Of a stretch of DNA of 33,733 nt, positions 24,881-32,980 are shown one piece after another; the stretch's first letter is position 1; the number at the start of each line of letters is the position of its first letter. Source of the stretch: Mucilaginibacter xinganensis (GTDB lineage: Bacteria; Bacteroidota; Bacteroidia; Sphingobacteriales; Sphingobacteriaceae); assembly GCA_026225055.1 (NCBI GenBank), contig JAMFSA010000063.1, forward strand, positions 1-33,733, given 5' to 3'. A program made the position numbers and the translations under genes. The notes under the pieces were generated by a model, which made no database searches, was not told where the DNA came from, and worked only from the letters and a program-made list of their open reading frames with translations.

Positions 24881-27800
24881 ATGAAGAGATTTCTGCCAGT
24901 TAAACTTTATACTATACTTCTCTTCTTTTTTCTCTCTAATGCGCAAGCGCAAACTGATCAAACATATACCAATGGCACAACCACATCACCTATAAATTTT
25001 CCGGGTACAGGCTGTACCTATAACTGGACTAACAGTAACCCTTCAATTGGCTTGCCAGCAAGTGGTATAGGTAATATTCCGGCATTTATGCCGATAAATA
25101 CCGGAACTAGCCCGGTTACAGCTAATATTACCGCTATTCCGGCACCCAGTGGGTTTGCATATATTGAAAATTCTTCTTCAAATACAGTATCGGTTATTAA
25201 CCTGGCAACAAATGTAGTTGTAAAAACTATTCAGGTAAATGTTTCACCAATTGGTGTGGCTGTAAGTACGGATGGGAGCAAGGTATATGTAACCAACCAA
25301 GGTAGTAGTAATATTACTGTAATAAGCACCTCAACCAATACCGTAATAGCTACAATAGCGTGCAAACCAGAGCCTACCAGTATGGTTGTAAGTCCGGACG
25401 GAAGCCGCTTGTACGTAACAAATGAGAGTTCAAGTAATAATTTATCGGTTATTAGTACAGCAACCAATGCTGTAATAGCCAATATTAGTGTTGGTAATGA
25501 CCCTTATGGGGTAGCTATAAGTCCTGATGGCAGCAAAGTATATGTAACAAACGCTGAAGATAATACTGTGTCTGTAATTAATACATCAACAAATACGGTT
25601 ATAACCAATATTCCCATAGGGCAAGGTGCGATGGATTTATTAACAAGCCCTGATGGCAGCAGGCTGTATGTATTAAACGCGGCTGACAATACGATGTCAA
25701 TTATAAATACGCTTGATAATACTGTAATAACAACAATAGCAACAGGTAATGCGCCCTTCTGCCTGGCAATGAGTGCTGATGGCAGCCGATTATATGTTAC
25801 CAATGGAAACGATAACACTGTTTCAGTAATAAATACGGCAACTAATGCAACAATAGCCACAATTCCTGTTGGTAATATTCCCATAGGAGTATCACTTAGT
25901 GCTGATGGTAATTATCTTTACGTAGTTAATTTAGGGTCTCACAGTGTTTCTGTTATAAATACAGTTACAAATTTGGTAATAGGAACAGTAGGGGTTGGCT
26001 TGGCCCCGCATTCATACGGTAATTTTATTAAAACAGGTGTAAGTTGTGGCGGTAAAGCTGTTGAGTTTACTATAACTGTTAAGCCAGCTTCATTAGTATC
26101 CCCGGTTATTGCTGCAACAGCTACAACCGGTACCATCACCACTTGCCAGGGAGTAGCTTCAACAAGCTCTCATGTTCAGCAGTTCACTGTATCCGGTACT
26201 AATTTAACAGATAATATTACAGCAACGGCACCTGCCGGTTTTGAGATATACCTTGCAGGCGGCAGTGGATGGGGTAGTAGTGTAGTAATAAACCAAACAG
26301 GTGGTACAATAAGTAATGCTATGTTGCAGGTACGGGCTTCGGCCACAGCAACTGCCGGGAATATATCGGGCAATGTAGTGTTGAGCTCCGGCACTACCAG
26401 CAAAAATATTGCTGTAACAGGCTTTGTAAATAAGTTGCCTGCTGTAACCCAGCCTGCAAGCCCAACTTATACAAACGGCGAGACAACGCCTCCTATAAGT
26501 TTTACAGGCACTGCAACCGGTTACATCTGGACGAATGATACACCTGCCATCGGCTTACCTGCAAATGGATCTGGTGATATATCGTCATTTACCGCTATAA
26601 ATGCCGGTACCAGCCCTGTTAAGGCTACCATTACGGTAACCCCTTTAAATACCGGGTATGCATATATCGCTAATTTTAACGCGAACACTGTGTCGGTTAT
26701 CAATACCGCATCGAACATTGTGGTAAAAACTATACCCGTTGGTATGGCCCCGGTTGGTGTAGCTGTTAGTCCGGATGAAAAGACGGTTTATGTAGGCAAT
26801 GCAAACTCTGATAATATATCTGTAATAAATACAGCAACCAATACGGTAACATCAACAATAACAACCAGCAAACCTTTAGGTATTGTGTTAAGTGCTAATG
26901 GTAGTTTGCTTTATGCGGGAAATTTTGATGCCGGCACAGTATCAGTTATTAATACTGCAACCGGCAAACCAACAGCAACAATTGCTGTTGGCGTTAACCC
27001 CGTGGGGATGGTCATAAGCCCGGACGGGAGCCGCCTGTATGTTACTAATTTTGGCGATGGCACGTTATCGGTTATCAACACATCAACCAATTTAGTAGTG
27101 GCAACACTTAACATTGGCCTTAACTGTTATGGGGTAGCGGTAAGCCCCGATGGTAGTCATGTTTATGTAACAAATGGAAATTCGAACGATATTGCGGTAA
27201 TTGACGCAACAATCAATGCGGTAATAGCCGTAATAGGGGTTGGGCTTTCACCAGAAAATATAACAGTAAGTCCCGATGGCAGTACAGTGTATGTAACAAA
27301 CAAAACCGGCGGTACAGTATCTGTTATAAATACAGCTACCAATAAGGTAATAAACACTATTACTGTAGGCTCAAATCCTACGGGGATAGAGGCAAGTGCC
27401 GATGGTACGTTACTGTATGTGGCTAACCAGGCTTCAAATACGGTATCGGTAATAAGCGCAACCAGCTTTGCGCTTGTATCAACCATTACTGTTGGCGATC
27501 AGCCTATGTCGATCGGTAAATTTATTACCAATGCGGGCTGCAGTGGTAATTCGGTTACTTTTAATATTACGGTTAATTCCATAATTTCCGGTATTACAGC
27601 AACGGGTACATTATCGCCACTTGATACAAATTATGGTACTGCATCGTCTTCAACAGTTTTTACGGTGGCAGGTAATGCCCTAAAGACAGGAATATTGGTA
27701 ACACCGCCCAATGGGTTTGAAGTAAGTACAGACGATATTCATTTCAGCAATACAATTACTGTAGGCTCTGTAGGAAGCATAGCACCAACTACGGTATTTA

Positions 27801-28420
27801 TAAGGCTGGCAGCTACAACTCCGGTTAACGTATACACCGGTAATATTGTGCTAAGTAGCACAGGCGTTGGCAATGTGAATGTGACAATGGCAAAAGGAAC
27901 AGTTAGCCCGGATGTTTTAACAATTACTGCTGATAATAAAAGCAGGACCTATGGCGTTAATAATCCAATTTTAACCATATCTTACAGTGGTTTTGTAAAT
28001 AATGAAACAGCGGCACAATTGATACAACAACCCCTGATAAGAACAACAGCAACCAGTATATCGCCAATTGGCGAATACCCAATTACTGTTAGCGGGGCAG
28101 TATCGGTTAACTATACATTTGTTTATGTGCCGGGTATACTTAGCATTAATCCTGTCGGATTGGTAATTCCAAATGCATTTACACCCAATGGGGATGGCAT
28201 AAATGATACATGGAATATAAAATACATAGAAAATTATCCAAATTGTAAGGTAGATATATACAACCGATACGGAGAAAAGTTATATTCGTCAATTGGTTAT
28301 CCTATTCCCTGGGATGGGAAATATAAAGGCGCTATTTTACCTATAGGAACATATTATTATATTATAAATCCTGAGGATGGTCATACGGCTATTGCTGGGT
28401 ATATAGCAATTATTAGATAA
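24881..28420 (+). CDS. Giant T9SS-secreted surface protein with two YVTN propellers, MBG and CHU_C
   Basis: This is an 1179-residue paralogue of the preceding surface protein without its IgGFc-like and PKD regions. The signal peptide ends near SNAQAQ (about 24). PKD-like domain 1 opens at about 27, is interrupted by propeller 1 (about 91-380), and closes with CGGKAVEFTITVKP. An Ig-like repeat follows (about 411-517). PKD-like domain 2 opens at about 520, is interrupted by propeller 2 (about 593-884), and closes with CSGNSVTFNITVN. Then come another Ig-like repeat (about 902-1009), an MBG-type domain (about 1013-1093) and CHU_C (about 1095-1179, FTPNGDGINDTWNIKYIE). The preceding gene is 211 nt upstream, so this gene may have its own promoter. 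The next gene, PorP/SprF, starts on the base after the stop codon. The ligand is unknown. Confidence 0.88.
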   Translation: MKRFLPVKLYTILLFFFLSNAQAQTDQTYTNGTTTSPINFPGTGCTYNWTNSNPSIGLPASGIGNIPAFMPINTGTSPVTANITAIPAPSGFAYIENSSSNTVSVINLATNVVVKTIQVNVSPIGVAVSTDGSKVYVTNQGSSNITVISTSTNTVIATIACKPEPTSMVVSPDGSRLYVTNESSSNNLSVISTATNAVIANISVGNDPYGVAISPDGSKVYVTNAEDNTVSVINTSTNTVITNIPIGQGAMDLLTSPDGSRLYVLNAADNTMSIINTLDNTVITTIATGNAPFCLAMSADGSRLYVTNGNDNTVSVINTATNATIATIPVGNIPIGVSLSADGNYLYVVNLGSHSVSVINTVTNLVIGTVGVGLAPHSYGNFIKTGVSCGGKAVEFTITVKPASLVSPVIAATATTGTITTCQGVASTSSHVQQFTVSGTNLTDNITATAPAGFEIYLAGGSGWGSSVVINQTGGTISNAMLQVRASATATAGNISGNVVLSSGTTSKNIAVTGFVNKLPAVTQPASPTYTNGETTPPISFTGTATGYIWTNDTPAIGLPANGSGDISSFTAINAGTSPVKATITVTPLNTGYAYIANFNANTVSVINTASNIVVKTIPVGMAPVGVAVSPDEKTVYVGNANSDNISVINTATNTVTSTITTSKPLGIVLSANGSLLYAGNFDAGTVSVINTATGKPTATIAVGVNPVGMVISPDGSRLYVTNFGDGTLSVINTSTNLVVATLNIGLNCYGVAVSPDGSHVYVTNGNSNDIAVIDATINAVIAVIGVGLSPENITVSPDGSTVYVTNKTGGTVSVINTATNKVINTITVGSNPTGIEASADGTLLYVANQASNTVSVISATSFALVSTITVGDQPMSIGKFITNAGCSGNSVTFNITVNSIISGITATGTLSPLDTNYGTASSSTVFTVAGNALKTGILVTPPNGFEVSTDDIHFSNTITVGSVGSIAPTTVFIRLAATTPVNVYTGNIVLSSTGVGNVNVTMAKGTVSPDVLTITADNKSRTYGVNNPILTISYSGFVNNETAAQLIQQPLIRTTATSISPIGEYPITVSGAVSVNYTFVYVPGILSINPVGLVIPNAFTPNGDGINDTWNIKYIENYPNCKVDIYNRYGEKLYSSIGYPIPWDGKYKGAILPIGTYYYIINPEDGHTAIAGYIAIIR
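25152..26020 (+). repeat. YVTN propeller 1 of the second surface protein, seven units
   Basis: Strand words NTVSVINL, NITVIST, NNLSVIST, NTVSVINT, NTMSIINT, NTVSVINT and HSVSVINT mark seven units. The repeating SPDGSKVYVTN word is intact in most of them. Confidence 0.85.
26657..27530 (+). repeat. YVTN propeller 2 of the second surface protein, seven units
   Basis: Strand words NTVSVINT, DNISVINT, GTVSVINT, GTLSVINT, NDIAVIDA, GTVSVINT and NTVSVISA mark seven units. Two DGS words have drifted (SPDEKTVYVGN, SANGSLLYAGN). Confidence 0.85.
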
Positions 28421-29437
28421 ATGAAAAGAAAGTTACTTTTATTAATTTGTTTTGTTTCGATTATACAGATGGTTTGCGCGCAGCAAAAACCTCAGTATAC
28501 ACAATACGTTTTTAATAGTTTACTTTTTAATCCCGCACTTAGCGGTATTGAAAATTATACCGACGTTAAAGCCGGCTACCGTAACCAGTGGACTGGTTTA
28601 CAGGGAGCGCCGCAAACCAGCTATTTATCATTGAGCGCGCCGCTTGGCAGTGATTTTTTATATGGCGATGCTACTGAAATGCCGGCCAGTGGAGGAGATG
28701 ACCCTATGAGCAGGCAATATTCGCAATATTACCAGGCAGCCGCACCCCATCATGGCATTGGTTTTACGCTGGTATCAGACAAAGCGGGCCCTATTACCGC
28801 AACAAATATTGATGCTACCTATGCTTACCATATAGGCATAACCAGCAAGCTTAATTTATCATTAGGGGTTGCTGCCGGTGTATCGCGTACCAACTTAAAC
28901 ACATCTGAACTTAGCCTTGAGAACGCGTTTGACCCGGCTGTTGATAATGCCAGCAACGCTCAATGGAACCCGGATTTGGGGGTAGGAATATGGGCCTATT
29001 CGTCGGATTATTTTGTGGGTATTTCGGCGCAGCAGGTATTACCTCAAAAACTATACTTCAGCACCAATAATGCTTACGATCAAAGTAAAACAACTCCTCA
29101 TTATTATTTTACAGCGGGTTATAAGCTATTCATGTCTGACGATGTAGCATTGCTGCCATCATTTTTAATAATAGGGGTAAAGCCGGTACCTGTAAGTTAT
29201 GCTATTAATATGAAGGTTTCCTTCAAGGATGTATTATGGATTGGCGGCTCATATCGTAAAGATGATTCATTTGGCGTTTTAGCAGGCTTTAATATCAGCT
29301 CGCTTATTAACGTAGGCTATTCATATGACATTACTACCTCAGCTTTAAATACAGTAAGCTATGGTTCACATGAAATTGTATTAAGCCTACTGCTTAATAA
29401 CAGGTATAAAGTTACCTGTCCTCAGCATACTTTCTAA
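28421..29437 (+). CDS. PorP/SprF family type IX secretion-associated outer-membrane protein
   Basis: This is a 338-residue predicted outer-membrane beta-barrel. The signal peptide ends near QMVCAQQ, followed by the family signature KPQYTQYVFNSLLFNPALSG, then DVKAGYRNQWTGLQGAPQTS. Later strands include GIGFTLVSDKAGPITATNID and the family-like YDITTSALNTVSYGSHEIVL near the end. PorP/SprF proteins are needed for secretion or surface retention of specific T9SS cargo, as SprF is for SprB, and usually sit beside a CHU_C-bearing cargo gene. Here the ATG directly follows the TAA of the second surface protein, giving tight translational linkage and marking that protein as the likely client. The upstream surface protein may be a second client. 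Confidence 0.92.
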   Translation: MKRKLLLLICFVSIIQMVCAQQKPQYTQYVFNSLLFNPALSGIENYTDVKAGYRNQWTGLQGAPQTSYLSLSAPLGSDFLYGDATEMPASGGDDPMSRQYSQYYQAAAPHHGIGFTLVSDKAGPITATNIDATYAYHIGITSKLNLSLGVAAGVSRTNLNTSELSLENAFDPAVDNASNAQWNPDLGVGIWAYSSDYFVGISAQQVLPQKLYFSTNNAYDQSKTTPHYYFTAGYKLFMSDDVALLPSFLIIGVKPVPVSYAINMKVSFKDVLWIGGSYRKDDSFGVLAGFNISSLINVGYSYDITTSALNTVSYGSHEIVLSLLLNNRYKVTCPQHTF

Positions 29438-29441
29438 TGCC

Positions 29442-29503
29442 GCTTCGCTGTCATTAGTCATTTCGCTATGCTTGTCATTAAGCTTCGCTGTCATTAGTCA
29501 TTT
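29442..29503. repeat. Two direct GCTTCGCTGTCATTAGTCATTT copies, 40 bp apart
   Basis: The 22-bp words at 29442-29463 and 29482-29503 are identical, and a partial unit (GCTTGTCATTA) lies between them. GTCATTAGTC in the second copy is inverted at 29561-29570 as GACTAATGAC, next to the rpoN terminator. This looks like a partly tandem-amplified intergenic repeat. Confidence 0.7.
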
Positions 29504-29532
29504 TGCAATTCTTGAATTGTGTCGAATTAGTT

Positions 29533-29564
29533 AAAATAAAAAAGTCTGAAACGAATTCCAGACT
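29533..29564 (-). terminator. Terminator after rpoN
   Basis: Read on the minus strand, AGTCTG pairs with CAGACT (29543-29548 and 29559-29564) around a 10-nt loop, followed by TTTTTTATTTT. It lies just past the rpoN stop codon. Confidence 0.75.
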
Positions 29565-29570
29565 AATGAC

Positions 29571-31046
29571 CTATAATTCTTTCCTCAACCTCGCTACCGG
29601 GATATTCATTTGTTCGCGGTATTTGGCTACGGTACGGCGGGCTATATTGTAGCCGCTTTCTTTAAGTATGTCGGTTAGCTTTTCATCGGCCAGGGGGTGG
29701 CGTTTATCTTCTTTGCCTATATGCTCTTCCAGTATCTTTTTAACCTCTTTGTTTGATACCTCTTCGCCGCTTTCGGTTTGGATAGCCTCGGAGAAAAATG
29801 ATTTTAACAGGAACGTACCGTGCTCGGTTTGTACATATTTTGAATTAGCAACACGTGATACTGTTGAAATATCCATGTTTATTCTGTCGGCGATATCTTT
29901 CAATATCATCGGCTTTAAATTCTTGTCATCGCCGGTTAAAAAGAAATCGTACTGATATTGCATTATGGCGTTCATGGTTTTCAGCAAAGTTTGCTGGCGT
30001 TGCTTTATAGCATCAATAAACCATTTTGCCGAATCGAGCTTTTGCTTTACAAACTGAACAGCCTCTTTTAGTTTTTTATCCCTTTGCGAGGCCTTGTCAT
30101 AATGCTGGAACATCTCCTGGTAGGAGCGGCTTACCCTTAGCTCGGGCGCATTTTTTGAGTTGAGGGTAAGGATCAGCACACCATCGCTGTTAATGATATG
30201 AAAATCGGGGATCACCTGCATTTGTTTGGTGTTCACCTCGTTTGAGTCGCCTGGTTTTGGGTTGAGCTTTAATATTTCATTTACCACACCGCGCAATTCC
30301 ATGGAGTTCATGTTTAATGATTTCTCCAACTTATCATAGTGCTTGCGGGTAAACTCATCCAGGTACTGCTCAACCACCAATATAGCTTTCTTTATAATCG
30401 GGTCGTTCGGGTCTTTTTTGCGTAACTGTATCAGCAAACATTCCTGTAAACTGCGTGCGCCTACGCCAGGCGGGTCAAAGCTTTGTATAACGGCCAGCAT
30501 TTCTTCTACTTCCTCATCCTCGGCCATTACGTTTTGCGAAAAGGCCAGATCATCAGTAAGTGAAGTTATGGGGCGGCGCAGATAGCCATCATCATCCAGG
30601 CTGCCTATTATTTGTTTACCTATCCTGAAATCTTTATCCGAAACCGGCAGCAGATCAAGCTGTGCCTGCAGGCTTTCAAAAAATGAGCTTTGTACAGCAA
30701 TGGGTATTTCTTTGCGTTCATCCTCATCATCGCCATTCTGATCATAGCGCGATCCGTAATCATTTACATTATCTTCCTGTAAATAATCATCAATATTAAA
30801 CTCATCCATCTCTCCCTTTTCCTCATCACCGTTGTAGTTATCTTCATCGGGATCGCGGTCGGGATATTGTTCTTCGGGCTCGTTTAGGTTAGTTAAGCTA
30901 AGATCTTCAAGCGCCGGGTTTTCTTCCAATTCTTCTTTAATACGGGTATCTAACGAAACCGTTGGAACTTGCAACAATTTTATAAATTGTATTTGCTGCG
31001 GCGAGAGCTTTTGTAAAAGTTTTTGTTGAAGATTTTGTTTAAGCAT
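29571..31046 (-). CDS. rpoN: RNA polymerase sigma-54 factor
   Basis: RpoN is the sigma-54 factor that directs RNA polymerase to -24/-12 promoters and needs enhancer-binding ATPases. Region I is glutamine/leucine-rich (LKQNLQQKLLQKLSPQQIQF). An acidic linker follows at about 55-110 (PDRDPDEDNYNGDEEKGE). The core-binding region is at about 115-310 (SFDPPGVGARSLQECLLIQL), and the DNA-binding region includes DIADRINMDISTVSRVANSK. The RpoN box ARRTVAKYRE is complete at 469-478. The 491-residue length is normal. It is a single gene, divergent from mscL. No sigma-54 promoter was recognised in the window. Confidence 0.96.
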   Translation of the reverse strand: MLKQNLQQKLLQKLSPQQIQFIKLLQVPTVSLDTRIKEELEENPALEDLSLTNLNEPEEQYPDRDPDEDNYNGDEEKGEMDEFNIDDYLQEDNVNDYGSRYDQNGDDEDERKEIPIAVQSSFFESLQAQLDLLPVSDKDFRIGKQIIGSLDDDGYLRRPITSLTDDLAFSQNVMAEDEEVEEMLAVIQSFDPPGVGARSLQECLLIQLRKKDPNDPIIKKAILVVEQYLDEFTRKHYDKLEKSLNMNSMELRGVVNEILKLNPKPGDSNEVNTKQMQVIPDFHIINSDGVLILTLNSKNAPELRVSRSYQEMFQHYDKASQRDKKLKEAVQFVKQKLDSAKWFIDAIKQRQQTLLKTMNAIMQYQYDFFLTGDDKNLKPMILKDIADRINMDISTVSRVANSKYVQTEHGTFLLKSFFSEAIQTESGEEVSNKEVKKILEEHIGKEDKRHPLADEKLTDILKESGYNIARRTVAKYREQMNIPVARLRKEL

Positions 31047-31059
31047 AAATTAGATAGCA

Positions 31060-31093
31060 CAAAAATACAGTAATTAACAATAACTTTAAACAA
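31060..31093 (-). promoter_or_regulatory. Possible rpoN promoter
   Basis: The minus strand carries TATTTTTG (31060-31067), a full match to TAnnTTTG, with TTG at 31091-31093, a 23-nt spacer that is slightly long. The implied 5' leader is very short. Confidence 0.3.
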
Positions 31094-31143
31094 TAGTTAC
31101 AGTATGCTGAATAATGTTGTAAAAGGTTAAAAAAAACTATTTG

Positions 31144-31176
31144 TTTGGCTTTGCTATTATTTTATTAATAACTTTA
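31144..31176 (+). promoter_or_regulatory. Possible mscL promoter
   Basis: TTTG at 31144-31147 and TAACTTTA at 31169-31176 are 21 nt apart, close to the Bacteroidota TTTG/TAnnTTTG pattern, and lie 20 nt before the mscL ATG. Confidence 0.4.
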
Positions 31177-31196
31177 ATCAAATTAAAACCAATCTT

Positions 31197-31604
31197 ATGT
31201 CGATAGTAAAGGAATTTAAAGATTTTATAAACCGCGGCAGTGTTGTTGATCTGGCTGTGGGTGTTATAATTGGTGCCGCTTTCGGCAAAATTGTAACCTC
31301 GTTGGTGACTGATATCATTATGCCACCACTTGGTGAGCTACTACATGGTATCGACTTTAAAGACCTTCATTACACGTTAAAAGAAGCAGTGGGAAAAACA
31401 CCTGCCGTAGCTATTAACTATGGCCTATTTATCAATAACGTTATCGACTTTTTAATAGTAGCCTTCTGTATCTTCCTTATTGTAAAAGGTGTTAATTCAA
31501 TGAAGAAAGAAGAACCGGCACCAGAGCCTGCAGCAGAACCGGAACCAACTAAAGAAGAGCTATTGCTTACCGAAATACGGGATCTGCTTGCAAAGGGCAA
31601 ATAG
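31197..31604 (+). CDS. mscL: Large-conductance mechanosensitive channel
   Basis: MscL is a homopentameric inner-membrane channel that opens under high membrane tension to release solutes during osmotic downshock. The N-terminal amphipathic helix and pore helix TM1 are clear ([20 protein letters not shown], then [20 protein letters not shown]). The periplasmic loop covers about 48-75. TM2 is [20 protein letters not shown], followed by a linker of Glu/Pro/Ala repeats ([17 protein letters not shown]) and the C-terminal helix [11 protein letters not shown]. The 135-residue length is normal; the Pro/Glu-rich linker is longer than in E. coli. It is a single gene. Confidence 0.96.
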   Translation: MSIVKEFKDFINRGSVVDLAVGVIIGAAFGKIVTSLVTDIIMPPLGELLHGIDFKDLHYTLKEAVGKTPAVAINYGLFINNVIDFLIVAFCIFLIVKGVNSMKKEEPAPEPAAEPEPTKEELLLTEIRDLLAKGK

Positions 31605-31653
31605 TTCACTGGTTCATTAGTCCAATAGCTTTTATAGCCTATCCGGTTAAGAG

Positions 31654-31686
31654 AAACTTACGAAGTTTTTAAAACTTCGTAAGTTT
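31654..31686. repeat. Perfect 16-bp inverted repeat between mscL and the ChaN-like gene
   Basis: AAACTTACGAAGTTTT (31654-31669) is perfectly inverted at 31671-31686 around a single T. It sits between convergent genes and could form a strong hairpin in either transcript. No separate T tract follows the stem. Confidence 0.7.
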
Positions 31687-31743
31687 ACATACCAAAGGAC
31701 ATACATCCTACAAATCAATTTAATCTAATAATCCCGGTTCTTA

Positions 31744-32622
31744 TTAAAACGTCTTCGGCAACTTAGGGTCAGTAAGTATAATATAATCACCCATTTTGCT
31801 GAATTTGGTCCAGTCGGGGTTATCGAAGCTGTCATCGGAATACACTGCAATATTTATTATGCGGGCTTTGGGGTTATACTTTATTAACTGCGCTGCCGTC
31901 CCCAGCTTTTCCTCGCTGTGAAAACCACCGTTTATTTGCAGTATTTTATAATCAGGGTGATCTTTCATGAATCGGGCTATCGACCAGCCCATAGTCGCGT
32001 CCCATAAATTTTGTGCCTGGTACATCTGCATACCGGGCATAGATGCATGGCCGCCCATGATCTGCACAAATTTATCATAATATGGCCCTGTAGCGGTGTC
32101 GATAGGCAGTGGAGGTAGCCAACCCTTTGCGGTAGCATCCAACTGTTGCAGGCTGTTTAACCCCATATGGTTAACCATACTGGTGTAGCGCGATGGCGCG
32201 TTTGCTGCTATAACAGGTATGTTGTTGCTTTTAGCCAGTTCTATTAAAGGGCGGTAATCGCCATAATTTGGCCAGGCTTTGGCATCGTTGGTAAAACTGT
32301 TTTCGCTGATGAGTCCTTTCAGATATTCATTCAAAACTGTTTGTCGGTCAGTCTCAAACATTTCCATTGATAAGGCAATTTTACGCGGATATTTTTCCGA
32401 TAAATTTTTAAGCAATATCAATTCCAGCTGGTGCCCGGTGGAATCGTTATGCTCTTCGCCAAAAAATAATACATCGGCACCGGTCATAGCGTTTATGATA
32501 TTATCAATAGAAGCCAGCTTTTTAGTGTGTGTATTGTATATTTTACAATGAGCGATAGGGTTATCCTGACTAAATGAAAAAAGAGACAGAAAGAGAAAGA
32601 AGGTACAGAGGGTGATTTTCAT
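31744..32622 (-). CDS. ChaN-like exported protein (haem-binding-uptake/Tiki superfamily)
   Basis: This 292-residue exported protein has the ChaN/Cofac_haem_bdg fold. The signal peptide is about 1-18 (FLSLFSFSQ). It has no lipobox Cys, so it should be soluble in the periplasm or secreted, unlike lipoprotein ChaN. Family motifs are VLFFGEEHNDSTGHQLEL (about 51-68), SMEMFETDRQ, and QINGGFHSEEKLGTAAQL near residue 240. Members have been linked to haem binding and iron uptake, and distant relatives are metalloproteases. The GEEHN and GGFHSE residues fit a metal- or haem-binding centre. No iron transport genes are adjacent, so the role here is unproven. It is a single gene that converges on mscL. 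Confidence 0.85.
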   Translation of the reverse strand: MKITLCTFFLFLSLFSFSQDNPIAHCKIYNTHTKKLASIDNIINAMTGADVLFFGEEHNDSTGHQLELILLKNLSEKYPRKIALSMEMFETDRQTVLNEYLKGLISENSFTNDAKAWPNYGDYRPLIELAKSNNIPVIAANAPSRYTSMVNHMGLNSLQQLDATAKGWLPPLPIDTATGPYYDKFVQIMGGHASMPGMQMYQAQNLWDATMGWSIARFMKDHPDYKILQINGGFHSEEKLGTAAQLIKYNPKARIINIAVYSDDSFDNPDWTKFSKMGDYIILTDPKLPKTF

Positions 32623-32757
32623 GAGGCAGGGTTAAACCGGATAATTACTTTAATTAATTTTAATAACAATTTGTTAATGAAACCTTAAAAGGAAACCAAC
32701 TTGCGTGAAAAATATGTTGTTTACTTTTATCAACACATAATCTACAATATTTATATT

Positions 32758-32970
32758 ATGACTAACTCAATTCTCGAAATTACAGAAAACGAATATTTAA
32801 TAAAGCTAAACAGGCAAAATTTTAACCTGTCGTTTATCCGCAGCTTGTTAAAAATGGTTGAAGTGGCAAACCCTTCAGATGATAATAGCTATATGATGTC
32901 GGACAGGCGCGTTAATATTAGCAGTAATTCATCAGAGCCGGAATATTATAGCTCTATTGACGAAAAATAA
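32758..32970 (+). CDS. Small protein of unknown function, 70 residues
   Basis: I do not recognise this protein. The ATG at 32758 gives a 70-residue product; a TTG-started form from 32701 is possible but adds an unconvincing aromatic N-terminus. The first 40 residues look folded, with two short strands (SILEITENEYLIKL) and an amphipathic helix (NLSFIRSLLKMVEVA). The last 30 are Ser/Asp/Asn-rich and probably disordered (SSNSSEPEYYSSIDEK). There is no signal peptide, membrane segment or Cys. It is divergent from the ChaN-like gene and followed by a four-hairpin array. The size and basic middle would suit a small regulator or antitoxin, but no partner toxin is beside it. Confidence 0.5.
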   Translation: MTNSILEITENEYLIKLNRQNFNLSFIRSLLKMVEVANPSDDNSYMMSDRRVNISSNSSEPEYYSSIDEK

Positions 32971-32980
32971 TTTCTTCAAC

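Noticed and set aside
22898..27530. CRISPR-like regular repeats
   Set aside because: The periodicity is about 126 nt, in frame and protein-coding (YVTN blades), with no short constant repeats or unique spacers and no cas genes.
32701..32757. TTG start extending the small protein at 32758
   Set aside because: The added 19 residues are rich in Tyr, Ile and His without a signal-peptide pattern, and a good ATG follows.
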